The translations under genes and the position numbers were made by a program. Positions 7,815 through 16,915 of a stretch of DNA of 64,000 nt are shown here, in pieces. Every line of letters begins with the position of its first letter. Position 1 is the stretch's first letter. The notes below the pieces were generated by a model. That model saw nothing but the letters and a program-made list of their open reading frames with translations. It had not been told where the DNA came from and made no database searches. This DNA is from Actinomadura barringtoniae (lineage in GTDB: Bacteria; Actinomycetota; Actinomycetes; Streptosporangiales; Streptosporangiaceae). Location of the stretch: the NCBI RefSeq assembly GCF_017573505.1, contig NZ_JAGEOJ010000007.1, forward strand, positions 124,001 through 188,000, in the 5' to 3' direction.

Positions 7815-8436
7815 CCAGGGCGCGTACGGCCTCTTCGTTCAGGGGCGAGGAGTAGACGCGGAAGTCGTCCAGTTCCCCGGTGAGGCCTGGTTTGCCGGGC
7901 TCTGCGCCTAGGGAGATGGGGCCCGCGGGGGTCACCACGGCGTGTTCCAGGGGGACGGCGACGTCGAGGTTGCCGTTGACGTAGAGGAACATGCCGTCGG
8001 TGTCGACGACGAACGCGATGTGCGTCCATTCGTTCAGGTGGAGGCGGGCCCTGCTGTCGATGTACTCGGGGCCCTTGATGGTGAAGAGCTGGGCCCGCAG
8101 GCGCAGGGCGTCGGGGTAGAGCCATAGGCCGACGGCCCTGGCGTCGTGGTCTATCGCCACGGATTTGTAGACCAGGCCGCGCCATTCGCCGGTGGGCTCG
8201 CCGGTGACCTTGACGAAGAAGGTCAGGCTGAAGCCGAAGATCTGGCTCAGGACCAGCTGGGGTGCGGCGGCGACCGTGGCCTGGGCGTTGCCGTCGAAGG
8301 ACAGGACCTCGCCGTCCCGGCCGGGGACGATCTCGGCGTGTTCGTCGAGCTCGGCGGCCAGGCCGCCGCCGCTCGCGTCCTTCACCTTGCGGCCGTCGAT
8401 GTCGCTGACGTCGAACGTCCAGTGCGCGATGAGCAT
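7804..8436 (-). CDS. LamG/concanavalin A-like jellyroll protein
   Basis: 210 residues that read as one LamG-like beta-sandwich: it opens with MLIAHWTFDVSD, has NEWTHIAFVVDTDGMFLYVNG, and ends with GELDDFRVYSSPLNEEAV, the hallmark start, core and end of this fold. No signal peptide or catalytic residues are visible, so a carbohydrate- or protein-binding role is likely, apparently cytoplasmic unless exported otherwise. Confidence 0.75.
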   Translation of the reverse strand: MLIAHWTFDVSDIDGRKVKDASGGGLAAELDEHAEIVPGRDGEVLSFDGNAQATVAAAPQLVLSQIFGFSLTFFVKVTGEPTGEWRGLVYKSVAIDHDARAVGLWLYPDALRLRAQLFTIKGPEYIDSRARLHLNEWTHIAFVVDTDGMFLYVNGNLDVAVPLEHAVVTPAGPISLGAEPGKPGLTGELDDFRVYSSPLNEEAVRALVTA

Positions 8437-8508
8437 GGCATCTCCGTGCGCCCCGATCTCGGTGCCCCCACCGTCGCAGCGCGAGGGAGCCGAGTAAAGA
8501 CCCGAATC

Positions 8509-8949
8509 TCAGTTCGGGGGCAGCGGCAGGTAGGCCGACAGGTCGGCGCGGGAGCCGCTGGCACGGACGCGGTTCTCGGCGATCGCCTCGGGCCAGGTCA
8601 AGCGGCCCGTGGCGAGCCGAATCCAGGTGGTAGCGTCCATCTCCACCACATTCGGGGGGGTTCCGCGAGTATGGTGCGGGCCGTCGATGCATTGGACGGC
8701 CGCGTGTGGAGGGACGCGGACCTCCACGGACTTGCCGGGCGCCAGCTCGGCGAGACGGTCGAGCAGGTGGCGTACGGCTCCCCTGACCACCGGCCCGGCC
8801 GGCTCCGCGCCCGCCTCGTGGGCGGCGAGCACCGTGTCGAGCGAGGCTCGGCGCAGCGCGGCGGGCTCGTCCTCTCCGGCGTACGGCGGGAGGCCCAGCG
8901 CGGCCCGCTGCTCGTCCAGAACGGCGCGGGAGAGGCGTGTACGGGGCAT
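8509..8949 (-). CDS. sterol carrier family protein
   Basis: 146 residues from ATG 8949 (an upstream in-frame extension to 9006 looks non-conserved). The C-terminal half has the conserved pattern SVEVRVPPHAAVQCIDGP then HTRGTPPNVVEMDATTW and LSAYLPL, typical of the short actinobacterial sterol-carrier family proteins often found near purine genes. It probably binds a hydrophobic ligand; no substrate is known. It lies divergent to the kinase gene. Confidence 0.75.
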   Translation of the reverse strand: MPRTRLSRAVLDEQRAALGLPPYAGEDEPAALRRASLDTVLAAHEAGAEPAGPVVRGAVRHLLDRLAELAPGKSVEVRVPPHAAVQCIDGPHHTRGTPPNVVEMDATTWIRLATGRLTWPEAIAENRVRASGSRADLSAYLPLPPN

Positions 8950-9118
8950 CGGCACCGAGGCTACCGCGTGACCGGAGGGTGGCCTTCCGTCCGTCTCAGG
9001 CACCAAAACCGGGCTTCACCCGGTAAAAAGGACCCCGGTGCCGACATGGGGGCGGAAAAGTGATCGGGGGGCCGGCCGGGGCGACCGACCCGGCGGGACG
9101 ACACGGAGGTTCGTTTAG

Positions 9119-11116
9119 ATGGCCGAGGCTTTGCCCCTGCAGCCCGGTGATCCGCATCGCCTCGGCGGTTACGAGATCACGGGCCGGCTCGGCGTGGGCG
9201 AACAGGGCGCCGTCTTCCGCGGCAACAGCCCCGCCGGTGGTTCGGTCGCGGTGAAGCTCCTGCACCTGCGCCTGAGCGGCGAGCCCGCCGCCCGGTCGCG
9301 GTTCGCGGCGGCTTTCGACGCGGCGCGGAAGGTCTCGGGCTTCTGTACGGCCGGGATCGTGGACGCGGACGTGGAGAGCGACCGCCCGTACGTGGTCACC
9401 GAGTTCGTCGACGGCCCCTCGCTGCAGCAGCTTGTTTTGGAAGAGGGCCCACGCGGTCCCGCGGTGACCGAACGGCTGGCCGTCGGCATCGCGATCGCTC
9501 TGGCCGCCATTCATCGCGCCGGGGCCGTTCACCATGACTTCAAGCCCGGCAACGTGCTGCTCGGCCGCAGCGGACCCCGGGTCACCGACTTCGGCGTCGC
9601 GCACGCCCTGGACGAGGTCTCGGCCGCGCCGACCGGCCGGGTTTCCGACGACCCCGCTTACAAGGCTCCCGAACAGCTTCGCGGGGTGGACATCGGTCCT
9701 GCCGCGGATGTGTTCGCCTGGGGCGCCACGGTGTTGTTCGCCGCGACAGGGGAAGCGCCCTTCGGGGACGACAGCCCCTCGGAGGTCATGCAGCGGATCG
9801 TTTACGACGACCCGGACCTGACCCCGGTGCCCGACAGCCTGCGCGAGGTGGTCTCGGACGCCCTGGCCAAGGAACCCGGCGACCGCCCGACCTCCGCCGA
9901 GCTTCTTGAACGCCTCCTGGACGAGGACGCGCCGCTGGCCTCCCAGCTGCCGAAGTCCATGGTCGATGAGGGCCGCGCCCTCGCCACGGGCACCGCACCC
10001 GCCGCACCCGTCATTCTTCCAAAGGCGCCTCAGCCGATGGTCGAGGACGTACAGGCTCCCCCTGCTCCCGAGGCTCCCGCTCCCACCCTGGCCCCAGATC
10101 CCGCCCCGGCTCCCGAGACCCCGGTCGGCCCGCGGAACTCCCTCGCTCTTCCCCCAGCGCCTGTGGACGAGTCGGCTCAGTCCACTCAGATGCTTTCCGC
10201 ACCCCCGATCACCGCGCCGTCCAACGGCGTACGGCCGCAGAGCCGGCCGTTCCAGCCAGGCCCCCAAGGGCCGCAGGGGCCGCAGGGGCCCAACGGGCCG
10301 CAGGGGCCCAACGGGCCGCTCGGACCGCCGCCCGGCCCGCCCCGCCCGAACGGGCCGCAAGGGCCGCAGGGACCTCAGGGGCCGGGATCCGCCGGGCCGT
10401 TCGGTCCTCCGGGATCGCGCCGGGCCATCGAGCCGCCGCAGCCGGCCGAGCGCAACGACGGTGAACGCCGGCCGCATCTGATCCCCGGCATGGACACCGG
10501 GGCGCAGCGGCACCTCCAGGACGACGGACAGGGACACGGGCAGGGATACGGGCAGGGACGAGGCCAGGACCACGGCCACACGGCGATCCTGTCGGTGCCG
10601 AAGACGTCCCGGATCCCGTGGCCGTCGGGGATCAAGAGGCCCGACAACCACGTGCTGGGCGTCGCGGCGTCGGTGGTCATCGGCGTGCTGGTCGGCGTCG
10701 CGATCATCGCGCTGGTGCTCGGCCCGCAGCTCAAGGGCGGTTCGGACGACTCCTCCAAGCCGCCGGGGCCCTCCACGCCGCCGAACAACTCGCCGGTGAC
10801 GGCGATCCCCGAGACGTTCGCGGGCACCTGGCGGGGCACGGCGGTGAACGCCAAGAACCACGCCTCGTTCCCGATCGAGGTCACCTTCCAGGTGGGGAGC
10901 AAGGTCGCCCAGGCCCGCTACCCGCAGAACAACTGCGTCGGCAACCTCGCGCTGAACAGCGGCACGACCCAGAAGCTCCAGATGTCGCTGACGATCGGGC
11001 AGCCGTGCCACAGCGGGACGGTCCAGGTCGTCAAGCAGCCGGACGGGTCGCTCAACTACGCGTGGACGGCTCCCAGCAATCCGGCGGGCTACCAGGGCAA
11101 GCTCGTGAAGGGCTGA
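9119..11116 (+). CDS. transmembrane Ser/Thr protein kinase with collagen-like linker
   Basis: 665 residues. The Hanks-type kinase domain spans about 20-280: Gly loop GVGEQG, Lys46, catalytic loop HHDFKPGN with Asp140, DFG Asp157, APEQL. The Arg of HRD is His, so this is a non-RD kinase. A Pro/Ala linker leads to a run of Gly-Pro-X triplets (about 381-427), then a Gln/Gly/His segment, one TM helix (about 511-533) and an outside domain of about 125 residues with two Cys that resembles a small beta-barrel sensor. ATG 9119 follows a weak purine-rich stretch. It likely senses an envelope signal; substrates unknown. Confidence 0.9.
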   Translation: MAEALPLQPGDPHRLGGYEITGRLGVGEQGAVFRGNSPAGGSVAVKLLHLRLSGEPAARSRFAAAFDAARKVSGFCTAGIVDADVESDRPYVVTEFVDGPSLQQLVLEEGPRGPAVTERLAVGIAIALAAIHRAGAVHHDFKPGNVLLGRSGPRVTDFGVAHALDEVSAAPTGRVSDDPAYKAPEQLRGVDIGPAADVFAWGATVLFAATGEAPFGDDSPSEVMQRIVYDDPDLTPVPDSLREVVSDALAKEPGDRPTSAELLERLLDEDAPLASQLPKSMVDEGRALATGTAPAAPVILPKAPQPMVEDVQAPPAPEAPAPTLAPDPAPAPETPVGPRNSLALPPAPVDESAQSTQMLSAPPITAPSNGVRPQSRPFQPGPQGPQGPQGPNGPQGPNGPLGPPPGPPRPNGPQGPQGPQGPGSAGPFGPPGSRRAIEPPQPAERNDGERRPHLIPGMDTGAQRHLQDDGQGHGQGYGQGRGQDHGHTAILSVPKTSRIPWPSGIKRPDNHVLGVAASVVIGVLVGVAIIALVLGPQLKGGSDDSSKPPGPSTPPNNSPVTAIPETFAGTWRGTAVNAKNHASFPIEVTFQVGSKVAQARYPQNNCVGNLALNSGTTQKLQMSLTIGQPCHSGTVQVVKQPDGSLNYAWTAPSNPAGYQGKLVKG

Positions 11117-11275
11117 CCAAAGCCGGGGGCCGGGTCCAGCCCGACCTTGCCCGGTCAAGTCCGAATTGCCGGGCCTAGCTGCGGATATCAGGACAGATCC
11201 ACTAAGGTGCCTCTCTGTCGGTTCCCTGGATCTTCTCCCCTCAGGTCCACCGGCGCGACCGTAAGGAGTCCCTCC

Positions 11276-12442
11276 GTGCGGGCTGCCCCCCGAAAGCTGC
11301 TGATGGCCGGCTCGATCGCCGCGTGCCTCGGCGCCGCCGCCGCACTGCCCGTCCTCGCCGACGGCCCGGACCCGTCGCTGGTCCAGGTCACCGCGGCCGA
11401 GGGCACGCCGATCGCCGGGCAGTACATCGTGACGCTCAAGGACGGCGCCTCCACGTCGGCGGCCGCCGCGCAGGTCAAAGCCTCCGCGGTCCAGCAGTTC
11501 GACGGCGTGCTGAACGGCTTCGCGGCCAAGCTGACCTCCGACCAGCTGTCCAAGCTGCAGCGCAACAAGCAGGTCGCGGCGATCGAGCAGGACCAGATCG
11601 TCAAGGTCGCGGGCACCCAGATCGGGCCGACCTGGGGTCTGGACCGGATCGACCAGCGCAAGCTGCCGCTGAACAAGCGCTACAACTACAAGGCGCTCGG
11701 CCGCGGCGTGAACGCCTACGTCATCGACACCGGCCTGGACACCAAGCACAAGGACTTCGGCGGCCGCGCCTCCATCGCCTGGAAGGCCCCGGGCTACAAG
11801 GACGGCAACGACTGCAACGGCCACGGCACGCACGTGGCGGGCATCCTGGGCTCCAAGACCTACGGCGTGGCCAAGGACGTCAAGCTCCGCGCGCTGCGCG
11901 TGCTCGGCTGCGACGGCACCGGCCCGATGTCGAACGTGGTCGCCGCGGTCCGCTGGCTGCACAAGAACGCCGCCAAGCCCGCCGTCGCCAACATCTCGGT
12001 CGGCGGCCCGAAGTCACAGGCCCTCGACATCGCCGTCTCGAACCTGTCGCGTTCGGGCGTGTTCGTGTCCGTCGCGGCCGGCAACGAGGGCGCGCCCGCC
12101 TGCAACAGCTCTCCCGCGGGCGCGAACGTGGTCATGACCGTGGGCGCCACCACCAAGACCGACTCGCGCCCCACGTTCTCCAACTACGGCAAGTGCGTGG
12201 ACATCAACGCCCCGGGCCACGCCGTGGTCTCCACCTGGCCGGGCAACCGCACCGCCAGGCTCGACGGAACGTCGATGGCCACCCCGTACGTCAGCGGCGT
12301 CGCGGCCCTCTACCTGGCCGGGCACCGCAAGGCGAGCTTCGCCCAGGTCGAGAAGTGGCTGAAGACCAACGCCACCAAGAACCGCATCACGCACCTGCCC
12401 AAGGGCACCCCGAACCTGCTCCTCTACAAGGGCACCCTGTGA
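11276..12442 (+). CDS. secreted subtilisin-like serine protease (S8)
   Basis: 388 residues from GTG 11276, after AAGGAG. A signal peptide (about 1-29, ending near LPVLADG) is followed by an I9 inhibitor propeptide (about 45-120, GQYIVTLKDG) and the S8 domain. The triad is Asp151 (VIDTGLD), His183 (NGHGTHVAG) and Ser333 (GTSMATPYVSG), with oxyanion Asn in AAGNEG. It should be autoprocessed and act outside the cell. A strong terminator follows the stop. Confidence 0.93.
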   Translation: MRAAPRKLLMAGSIAACLGAAAALPVLADGPDPSLVQVTAAEGTPIAGQYIVTLKDGASTSAAAAQVKASAVQQFDGVLNGFAAKLTSDQLSKLQRNKQVAAIEQDQIVKVAGTQIGPTWGLDRIDQRKLPLNKRYNYKALGRGVNAYVIDTGLDTKHKDFGGRASIAWKAPGYKDGNDCNGHGTHVAGILGSKTYGVAKDVKLRALRVLGCDGTGPMSNVVAAVRWLHKNAAKPAVANISVGGPKSQALDIAVSNLSRSGVFVSVAAGNEGAPACNSSPAGANVVMTVGATTKTDSRPTFSNYGKCVDINAPGHAVVSTWPGNRTARLDGTSMATPYVSGVAALYLAGHRKASFAQVEKWLKTNATKNRITHLPKGTPNLLLYKGTL

Positions 12443-12460
12443 CGATGGCCACATGAGACG

Positions 12461-12486
12461 GCCCGGCTCCCTGCAGGGGGCCGGGC
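12461..12486 (+). terminator. intrinsic terminator after the subtilase
   Basis: GCCCGGC (12461-12467) pairs perfectly with GCCGGGC (12480-12486), followed by TTCTCT. Confidence 0.7.
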
Positions 12487-12604
12487 TTCTCTGGCCTACC
12501 AGCCGCTTCGCCGGCCACCACGGTTTACTCTTGGCGAGGTAACGAGCGGTTCTTTACAGTTCAATGGCATTCGGTCAATGACTCGCTCCGGCGCCGCCGG
12601 GCAG

Positions 12605-12765
12605 TCTGGCCGGACAGCCGAATCCCGCGAATGCCGCGCGGGAACCGGGGACCCATTCAACGAACGGCCCCATGCCGTACGTACCAGGGGTGAATCCGCA
12701 GCGCACCCAGCGGTCGCGGTAGGGCAGACTCCCGGCCCGAACCCGTCAGCTAACCCGGTAGGCGA
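12605..12765 (+). ncRNA. ydaO-type cyclic di-AMP riboswitch
   Basis: The 341-base gap before the cell-wall gene carries the conserved blocks of this class in order: GGGAACCGGGGACCCA (about 12640-12655), GGGGTGAATCC (12687-12698) and CCCGAACCCGTCAGCTAAC (12736-12754), ending in CCGGTAGGC just before the RBS. In actinobacteria this riboswitch normally controls cell-wall hydrolases and other envelope genes, generally lowering expression when c-di-AMP is high. The rest of the gap (12491-12604) holds the probable promoter. Confidence 0.88.
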
Positions 12766-12783
12766 TCGAGGAGAAGGAGACAC

Positions 12784-13710
12784 GTGGAGACCCCCACCTC
12801 CACCCGATGGCGCCGTGCCCGGCTCGCCCTCGTGGGCTTCGCCGCGGCCGCGCCCCTGCTCGCGAGCGCGACGCCCTCCGCCCAGGCCGACCCCGGCGAC
12901 AGCGGCCGCGTCAGCAAGCTGAACGCCCAGATCGAGAGGCTCGACAAGGCGTACGGGGGCGACCTCGCCAAGCTCAAGGACACTCAGTTCGCCGTCAAGC
13001 AGGCGCTGAAGAAGTCGCAGGACCTGAAGCAGGACCTCACCGCCGCCCGCGCCCTGGTCGCGCAGATGGCGGCCTCCCAGTACATGAGCAACGGCGCGGA
13101 CCCGTCGGTCACGGCCCTGTCCAGCGACGACCCGTCCACTGTGCTGAACAACGCCTCGCTCGTCAGCCACGTCGCGCAGAACCAGGCCGGCAAGGTCAAG
13201 CAGATCCAGGTGCTGGTCGCCTCGCAGGAGCAGGCCCGCCGCGACGCCGAGAAGAAGATCGACGAGCTCGAGGGCGAGATCAAGGACCTGGTGAAGCAGA
13301 AGGCCCGGGTCAAGGCCCTGCTGAAGAAGTACAAGCCCGAGTCGCCCAGCGTCGGCATGGGCGGCATCACGGCCCGTATGAAGAAGGTCCACGACATCGT
13401 GGACCAGGAGATGGGACCGTTCCCCACGATCGGCTGCTTCCGCAGCACCGGTGACCCGCAGGACCACGGCACCGGCCACGCCTGCGACTTCATGGTCACC
13501 ACCGGCGGAACGATGGCCGCCGGGGCCGCCAAGGACCTGGGCGACCGTACCGCCGCGTTCGCGATCTCCAACGCGAGCAAGCTCGGCATCAAGTACATCA
13601 TCTGGCGGCAGCGCATCTACGACATGCGCAGCCCCGGCTGGCGCGCCATGGAGAACCGCGGCGGCGTGACCGCCAACCACTACGACCACGTCCACATCTC
13701 GGTCTTCTAA
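12784..13710 (+). CDS. secreted coiled-coil protein with ARB_07466-like peptidase-type domain
   Basis: 308 residues, GTG start after AAGGAG. It has a signal peptide (about 1-37), a long coiled coil (about 40-195, heptads rich in Lys, Glu, Gln and Leu), then a C-terminal domain (about 215-308) with GTGHACDFMV and NHYDHVHISV. These His/Asp positions resemble M15-type metallopeptidases, which suggests a cell-wall role. Control by the upstream c-di-AMP riboswitch supports that. The catalytic activity itself is not established for this family. Confidence 0.8.
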   Translation: METPTSTRWRRARLALVGFAAAAPLLASATPSAQADPGDSGRVSKLNAQIERLDKAYGGDLAKLKDTQFAVKQALKKSQDLKQDLTAARALVAQMAASQYMSNGADPSVTALSSDDPSTVLNNASLVSHVAQNQAGKVKQIQVLVASQEQARRDAEKKIDELEGEIKDLVKQKARVKALLKKYKPESPSVGMGGITARMKKVHDIVDQEMGPFPTIGCFRSTGDPQDHGTGHACDFMVTTGGTMAAGAAKDLGDRTAAFAISNASKLGIKYIIWRQRIYDMRSPGWRAMENRGGVTANHYDHVHISVF

Positions 13711-13770
13711 GGTCGCAGCCGTCTTCTCAGGGCCTCAGGGGGCTCTCAGAGCCCTCTGGCGGACAGCGAA

Positions 13771-13802
13771 GCGCCCGATCACCTTCCCTAGTGATCGGGC
13801 GC
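13771..13802. terminator. bidirectional terminator between convergent genes
   Basis: GCGCCCGATCAC and GTGATCGGGCGC are perfect 12-bp arms around an 8-base loop, between the coiled-coil gene and purL. Confidence 0.8.
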
Positions 13803-13850
13803 TCGGCGCTTTCTGGGGCTCGTCAGCCCGCGTCGCTCAGCGCACGCGGC

Positions 13851-16814
13851 TCAGCCCGCGTAGCTGGGGAGCGTGCGCTCGTGGGCCTCGCGGAGCTCGG
13901 CGAGGGGGATGGAGAACAGCTCCTGCTGGTCGCCCTCGGGGCCGCGGCCGGTGATGGCGAGAGAGTCACCGCCGGTGACGCCCAGCTGGCTGACGGGCAC
14001 GCCCGCCTGCTCGCAGAGCGCCTGGAGGCGGGCCTCCGCGCCCGGCCGTACGGCCACGACGGCGCGCGCGACCGACTCGCTGAACAGCGAGACGAACGGG
14101 TCGCCGGGCAGCGTGATCTTGGCGCCGAGGCCGCCGCGCAGACAGGACTCGACGAGCGCCTGGGAAAGGCCTCCGTCGGACACGTCGTGCGCGGCGGTGA
14201 CCAAGCCCTCGCGGGCGGCCGTCACCAGGACGGTGGCGAGCGCCTTCTCGGCGGCCAGGTCGACCAGCGGCGGCAGGCCGCCCAGGTGGTCGTAGACCAC
14301 GTGGGCCCATTCGGAGCCGCCGAACTCCTCGCGGGTCTCGCCGAGCAGCGCGATCACGTTGCCCTCGGAGGAGAACGACATGTTCACCCGGCGGCGGACG
14401 TCGTCGTGGACGCCCAGCACGCCGATGACCGGCGTCGGGTTGATCGGCGTGCTGCCGGTCTGGTTGTAGAACGAGACGTTCCCGCCGGTGACCGGCGTGC
14501 CCAGATACTGGCAGGCGTCGGCCAGGCCCTCGACCGCGCGCGCGAACTGCCACATGACCCCGGGGTCCTCGGGGGACCCGAAGTTGAGGCAGTTGGTGAC
14601 GGCCAGCGGGCGGGCGCCGGTGGCGGCGACGTTGCGGAACGCCTCGGAGAGGGCGAGCTGGGCCCCGGCGTACGGGTCAAGCCGGGTGTAGCGGCCGTTG
14701 CCGTCCAGCGACAGCGCGATGCCCAGGCCGCTCTCGTCGTCGATGCGGACGACGCCCGCGTTCTCGGGCATCGCCAGCACGGTGTTGCCGAGCACGTAGC
14801 GGTCGTACTGCGAGGTCACCCAGGTCTTGCTCGCCAGGTTCGGCGACCCGGCCAGCCACAGGACCGTGTTGCGCAGGTCGTCGGCGTTGGCCGGGCGGGT
14901 GAGGCGGCCCGGGGTGTCGGACTGCAGCGCGCCCAGGTCGGCCGGCGGCTCGTACGGCCGCTCGTAGACCGGGCCCTCGTCTGCCGCGGTGCCCGGCGGG
15001 ATGTCGACGATGGTCTCGCCGCGCCAGGTCATCACCAAGCGGCCGGAGTCGGTCACGGCGCCGATCACGGTCGCCGGGATCTCCCACCGGCCGCAGATCT
15101 CCATGAACCGGTCGACCTTCTCCGGCTCGACCACGGCCATCATGCGCTCCTGCGACTCGCTCATGAGGATCTCCTCAGGGCGAAGGGTCGCGTCCCGCAG
15201 CGGCACCGAGTCCAGCTCCACGTGCATGCCGCCGGTGCCGGCCGCGGCCAGCTCGGTCGTCGCGCACGAGACCCCGGCCGCGCCGAGGTCCTGGATGCCG
15301 ACCACCAGGTCCTCCTGGAACAACTCCAGGCAGCACTCGATGAGCAGCTTCTCCATGAACGGGTCGCCGACCTGAACACTCGGCCGCTTCTGCTGCGACT
15401 CGTCGTCGAAGGTCGCCGAGGCCAGCACGGACGCGCCGCCGATCCCGTCGGGGCCGGTGCCGGCGCCGAACAGGATGACCCGGTTGCCCGGGCCGGGGGC
15501 GATCGCGCGCTGGATGTCGTCGTGCTTCAGCACGCCCACGCACAGGGCGTTGACCAGCGGGTTCTGCGCGTAGCAGGCGTCGAAGACGGTCTCGCCGCCG
15601 ATGTTGGGCAGGCCGAGCGAGTTGCCGTAGCCGCCCACGCCCGCGACCACGCCGGGCAGCACGCGCTGGGTGTCGGCCGCGTCGGCGGGCCCGAACCGCA
15701 GCGAGTCCATGACCGCTACCGGACGCGCGCCCATCGACATGATGTCGCGGACGATGCCGCCGACCCCGGTCGCCGCGCCCTGGTAGGGCTCGACGTAGGA
15801 GGGGTGGTTGTGCGACTCGACCTTGAAGGTGACCGCCCAGCCCTGGCCGACGTCGACCACGCCCGCGTTCTCGCCCATCCCGACCAGCAGCGCGTCGGTC
15901 TTGGGCGCCTTGTCGCCGAACTGGCGCAGGTGCACCTTGGAGCTCTTGTACGAGCAGTGCTCGCTCCACATCACCGAGTAGATCGCCAGCTCGGCGGCGG
16001 TCGGACGGCGGCCGAGGATGTCGCGGACGCGCTGGTACTCCTCGTCCTTCATGCCGAGCTCGGCGTACGGCTGCTGCCGGTCCGGCGTGACCTTGGCGGC
16101 CGCGACCGTGTCGGTCTCGTGCACCACCGGAGGCGTCATCGCGGACGGCGCCAGCGGCGCCGGCTCCCGCTCGCCGGACTCGTCCGCGGGCGCGGGCGGC
16201 TCGGCCTCGGTCGCAGCCGGAACGGGAGCGGTCTCGGCCTCGGGGGCCGGGGGCGCCTCGGCGGCGTGCGCGGGCTCGGGCTCTCCAGCGGGCTCGGGCT
16301 CGGGAACGTCGGCGGGGTCGCCGCCGGCCTTGAGCTGAGCGCCGAGCTCGGGGTCCACGGCCAGGTCGGTGAGAACGTTCAGCGCCTGGCTCGTGGTCGC
16401 GGCGGCCTCGTCGGGCGAGCCCTCCTCCACGCGCTCGGCTCGTTCGGCGGACCCAGCGGGCGCAGCGGGCGCAGCGGCCCCAGCGGATCCAGAAGCTCCG
16501 GCGGAAGCGGCGGACGAGCCGGACGCGCCGGGCTCCGCTCGCTCGGCGGCGATGGCCTGCGCGAACGCGTCGGCGGCCGCGGGCGTCGGAACGATCTCGC
16601 CGGGCACGGCCGGGATGGCGATGCCGGCGGCCTCCTCCTTGTCGCCCTCCTCGATGATGGCCTCGAAGGCCTGGGTCACCGCGGGGTCGACGGGCTGGAG
16701 CTCGGGGTCGTCGGCGTCGCTCTTCAGGTCGGCGAACCACTCCAGGGTCGGCTCGTGCTCGCCGGGGCGGCGACCCCCCTCGGGGGCGCCGGAGTCGGGT
16801 GGCTGCTCGCTCAT
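13851..16814 (-). CDS. purL: phosphoribosylformylglycinamidine synthase II with N-terminal extension
   Basis: ATP-dependent conversion of FGAR to FGAM, using ammonia from PurQ with PurS as partner. The last ~760 residues are a complete small-type PurL (WSEHCSYKSSKVHLRQFG, tandem AIRS-type halves). The first ~225 residues are an acidic Ala/Pro/Glu-rich extension not normal for this family, beginning TLEWFADLKSDADDPE. ATG 16814 overlaps the stop of the 34-codon ORF upstream (ATGA), which supports the long form. ATG 16139 would give a normal 762-residue PurL but has no visible SD. The enzyme identity is certain; the start is not. Confidence 0.93.
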   Translation of the reverse strand: MSEQPPDSGAPEGGRRPGEHEPTLEWFADLKSDADDPELQPVDPAVTQAFEAIIEEGDKEEAAGIAIPAVPGEIVPTPAAADAFAQAIAAERAEPGASGSSAASAGASGSAGAAAPAAPAGSAERAERVEEGSPDEAAATTSQALNVLTDLAVDPELGAQLKAGGDPADVPEPEPAGEPEPAHAAEAPPAPEAETAPVPAATEAEPPAPADESGEREPAPLAPSAMTPPVVHETDTVAAAKVTPDRQQPYAELGMKDEEYQRVRDILGRRPTAAELAIYSVMWSEHCSYKSSKVHLRQFGDKAPKTDALLVGMGENAGVVDVGQGWAVTFKVESHNHPSYVEPYQGAATGVGGIVRDIMSMGARPVAVMDSLRFGPADAADTQRVLPGVVAGVGGYGNSLGLPNIGGETVFDACYAQNPLVNALCVGVLKHDDIQRAIAPGPGNRVILFGAGTGPDGIGGASVLASATFDDESQQKRPSVQVGDPFMEKLLIECCLELFQEDLVVGIQDLGAAGVSCATTELAAAGTGGMHVELDSVPLRDATLRPEEILMSESQERMMAVVEPEKVDRFMEICGRWEIPATVIGAVTDSGRLVMTWRGETIVDIPPGTAADEGPVYERPYEPPADLGALQSDTPGRLTRPANADDLRNTVLWLAGSPNLASKTWVTSQYDRYVLGNTVLAMPENAGVVRIDDESGLGIALSLDGNGRYTRLDPYAGAQLALSEAFRNVAATGARPLAVTNCLNFGSPEDPGVMWQFARAVEGLADACQYLGTPVTGGNVSFYNQTGSTPINPTPVIGVLGVHDDVRRRVNMSFSSEGNVIALLGETREEFGGSEWAHVVYDHLGGLPPLVDLAAEKALATVLVTAAREGLVTAAHDVSDGGLSQALVESCLRGGLGAKITLPGDPFVSLFSESVARAVVAVRPGAEARLQALCEQAGVPVSQLGVTGGDSLAITGRGPEGDQQELFSIPLAELREAHERTLPSYAG

Positions 16815-16915
16815 GCTCTGTTGTCCGTTCGCTTGCGCGGCGCCCTTTGGCGCCGCCTTCCCTCGTCGCTGCGCTCCTCAGTCCAGGCGGCGCCGCGCCG
16901 CTCCAGCTCGCTCAT
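16811..16915 (-). CDS. 34-residue ORF coupled between purQ and purL
   Basis: Its ATG overlaps the purQ stop (ATGA, 16912-16915) and its TGA overlaps the purL ATG (ATGA, 16811-16814). The peptide is strongly charged and basic at the end. It may be a real small protein, or only a path that lets ribosomes continue from purQ into purL. The DNA is GC-rich and repeat-like, so it could also be a short inserted repeat. Confidence 0.4.
   Translation of the reverse strand: MSELERRGAAWTEERSDEGRRRQRAPRKRTDNRA

Noticed and set aside
10261..10400. repeat artefact in the kinase gene
   Set aside because: The GGGCCGCAGG-type DNA repeats stay in frame and encode regular Gly-Pro-X triplets, so they belong to the protein.
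8996..11962. 988-codon minus-strand frame
   Set aside because: It lies opposite the Ser/Thr kinase and subtilase genes, which have full domain signatures. The frame is a GC-rich shadow with repetitive Arg/Gly/Val composition.
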